From Serilophus lunatus (Eukaryota > Chordata > Aves > Passeriformes > Eurylaimidae), in contig VXBA01002624.1 in the NCBI GenBank assembly GCA_013399895.1, positions 90,346 to 154,345 of the forward strand: a stretch of 64,000 nucleotides of DNA, read 5' to 3'. The position numbers and the translations under genes were made by a program. How positions within the stretch are numbered: the stretch's first letter is position 1; each line of letters starts with the position of its first letter. Under the pieces are notes generated by a model. That model was not told the origin of the DNA. It saw nothing but the letters and a program-made list of their open reading frames with translations, and made no database searches. Shown in pieces: positions 61,601 through 64,000 of the stretch.

Positions 61601-63409
61601 TTACTGACTTGAACATATAAGCTTCAAGTCATAATAAAATAAGCAAAAATATAGTAAGAGGCAAAATTACTTCTCTCTTCCAGAAGCAAGCTGTTAATTT
61701 GTTTCAGCTCAAATAGAATAACTTCCGTTGCTTTTCAAAACAGTTAACTTTAGCTATCAGTATGTGGTTAGGTCAAGGACTATACAGTACATACCTATTT
61801 GCTACTATTTTCAGTACTAATTCCTTAAATTTTCTTATATTTTGCTTTTTCACTTAGTCAAAGATTTCTCTATGAGAGATCTCTTTTTCTTAGCAAGAGT
61901 TTGAACTGCTTTCAAATTCCAGATAAAATTCATTAATAATCAATGTAAAAAATAGTGTGGGAATTGATTTTTTAAAAAATATTTCTTATTTGATTTCGAC
62001 AAAGTTAAAATGACAGATATTAAATGTTTTGTTTTCTTTTGAGGGGCTTTTCGATTTGACTTTTTTTTCTATGAGGTAGTTGAGGAAACTGATTAAGCAT
62101 TGATACTTAAATAATTTCTTTAATTAGTAGCAGTATTTTTCTGTGATTAAATGTGCCCTATTAGTATTTATCATATTTAACCTTACTGCATTAAATAGAA
62201 GCTACTTCATTTTCTAATACCTTATGAACCTAGATAATTATCGTTAGAAATATTAATCACACACCTCAAAAAGTGTTTGTCATCTTGTTTGCATAAGAAG
62301 CCTGTACACTTTTGGACACATATTTGAAAGAACATATTCCAAACTTTCCCTAATTGTGTTTAAATTAAATTTTGAAGGTTTTTTTGTAAGTGTTTGTTGA
62401 AAAAAAACCCACCAAACAAACAAACTCTTCACATGATAAAGAATTCAGCCCAGTTTTACTGCTCTCCTTGCAAGGGAAACAGTGGATGGGGAAAGGCCAC
62501 TGTAGTGATAAGGCCTTGTGGCTCTGACAATGCGTATTTCCTGAACAGAAAATATCCATTCAGAAGTTTTGCAGTCTCTTTTCATGCACTCTTAATAAAT
62601 CTTATTTGTCTTAAAATGACTGGATTGTAAAGGTAACGATTATATATCTCTGCCAAACTGCTTTGCGTTTAATTTATGTTATTCTTCTTCAAAAAGCCTT
62701 GTTGAAGGAGATGCACAGCCTGATTGCTACTGTGTTGACAAAATAACTTTTCTCTTACACTTTTTTGGTTTTTATACATTGCAAAGTAGATAGGTAGTTT
62801 AAAAATTGTTGGATGTTTTACCAAAAGAACAAATACGAAACACTTAGAAGAAAAAAACCAAAACTATAAAAGCTTCACTGCAAAGTCCTTATAACACATT
62901 TGCTGATTTATAGTCATGAATTTTATCTCTCTTAATAGCTGCCACTCATCCTAATGTTGCAGAAAGGAAAATTCTGACAGAATTCCTCTGAATAGCTGGA
63001 ATACATGACTTGATCAAATGACCAGTCAAAACATGGTTTTCTTCAAATATTTTGAGTACAAAGGTAATTTTAAGTGTCTCAAAATGAAAGATACATTTAC
63101 CTTTATGTTTAGCATAATTACTCTATAATAGCTTTATATATTACTATATCTTCATTAGCAGGGAGGTTTTGCGTAGCACCAGGGTCATTTACAAGTTTCT
63201 GTCTCTTACCCGAAATCTAACTTTCAGAGAAGCCGAGAAAAATTCTCTTGATGAAAATTCTTCTTGTTTTTGTAGGACTAGGAATGCTGAACAGTTCCTT
63301 CAACATAGTAATCCAAAATTTACCAGTGCTGAGGCATAAAAAAAGAATGATCCTGTGGAAATCAAGGCATTGAATTTCTTTTTCTCCTCTTTTATAATGA
63401 GTAGCACAA
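58646..63409. other. Long intergenic stretch, no gene seen
   Basis: About 4.8 kb of AT-rich DNA. The only local structure noted is a GC-rich perfect 8-base inverted repeat at 60419-60440. No exons, RNA genes or mobile elements were recognised. Confidence 0.45.
60419..60440. repeat. Short perfect inverted repeat
   Basis: Arms aacggcca and tggccgtt surround a 6-base centre, ggcccg. It is a GC-rich possible hairpin in an AT-rich region and has no T-run or other context that would suggest a function. Confidence 0.6.
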
Positions 63410-63790
63410 GTATTTTCCAGGGAATTTACAAGGTCCTATTAATTAATGCCTGCTAATTTATTTAAAATCCCTGTAGAAAAGACAATACATAATTGCAAAA
63501 TATTATCACCCTTCAAAGTGTGAGCTTCATTCTTCATTTTACAAGTGGAACATTCCATCTGTTTTTCTACTGGCTAATTGCCAAAGTGGGAAGCCTTTTA
63601 ATTACCTGCTAGAGTGACAAGGGCCATTAGGCAGATTAGAGTGCAGCTTCTCATTGAGAAACCAGTGCTTCCAGCCTACAGAGGATTATGTGTGCCATCT
63701 ACTGCACAGGAGTCAATTAATAATTTGAAATGTCAGCTAAAGAAAGGAAGGATGAGTTGTGATGACATTATGTTAATTGATTCCTGTAGT
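63410..63790. promoter_or_regulatory. Candidate conserved non-coding element
   Basis: The sequence has no repeat signature but carries several homeodomain-type cores: taattaat at 63439-63446, ctaattgcc near 63575, taatta at 63599-63604, caattaataatt near 63714-63725 and gttaattga at 63772-63780. Between them lie mixed, non-repetitive words. The 69-codon frame across it has no family motif. Texture resembles a developmental enhancer in a gene desert; this is inference only. Confidence 0.3.
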
Positions 63791-63794
63791 TGTA

Positions 63795-64000
63795 CTGAAG
63801 TGAGTCATAGAACCATATTATAGAATTAGTGCTTCAAATGGATTAGAATTATAGAATAGTTTAGATTCAAAAAGACCGTTAAGAACATTGAGTTCAATCA
63901 TTAACCTACACTGCCAAATTCACCACTAAAGCATGTCCTTAAGTGCCACATCTTCAAGTCTTTTAAAAATATTAGTTGAGTACCATTTCCTGCAAAGATC
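63795..64000 (-). mobile_element. CR1 LINE 3' end, minus strand, runs out of the window
   Basis: The plus strand shows the complement of a worn CR1 tail: gaattatagaatagtttaga, aaaaagaccgttaagaacat, tgagttcaatcattaaccta, ctaaagcatgtccttaagtg, cacatcttcaagtcttttaa. The element continues past the right edge. Confidence 0.85.

Overview
This window is vertebrate, and specifically avian, intergenic DNA: AT-rich, without any convincing host protein-coding exon, tRNA, rRNA or CRISPR array. The avian call rests on the repeats. There are nine recognisable CR1 LINE fragments, several with the typical tail ending in TTCTATGATTCTG-like sequence, and many class III (ERVL-type) LTRs beginning TGT..GG and ending ..CCACA. 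The long GC-rich LTR family with TGTGGTGGTTTAA-like ends suggests a passerine or close relative, but that is an inference.

Layout. 1-997 is a family-B LTR cut by the window start. 2741-3328 is a family-A LTR. 4008-5333 is a CR1 (minus) with recognisable reverse-transcriptase sequence. 6855-7090 and 10462-10592 are CR1 tails. 15040-15930 is a probable minus-strand LTR, and 16436-16535 an (AAGGC)n array. 18200-18350 is an old LTR-A fragment. 19900-21210 is a CR1 split by a minus-strand LTR. 27435-31960 is a composite ERVL locus: a family-A LTR interrupted by a complete family-B solo LTR, followed by decayed gag/pol, with a ~140-bp block repeated at both outer edges. 32710-33301 and 33798-34659 are further minus-strand LTRs. 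35395-36590 is a CR1, followed by LTR-like sequence to about 37990. 40698-41753 is a family-B solo LTR holding a 513-bp N gap. 44253-44832 is a family-A solo LTR with perfect target duplication. CR1 fragments lie at 42838-43018, 45940-46068, 48138-48690 and 63795-64000. LTR-like sequence lies at 57289-57790 and 58270-58645.

The rest reads as single-copy gene-desert sequence. Two stretches, about 51240-51620 and 63410-63790, have the texture of conserved non-coding elements (balanced, homeodomain-type TAATTA motifs, no simple repeats), which only an alignment could confirm. The window's main content is a record of retroelement insertions: two clear nested insertions, three perfect 5-bp target duplications and one near-perfect one. 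No new biological system is evident. The long open frames in the GC-rich LTRs are by-products of base composition.
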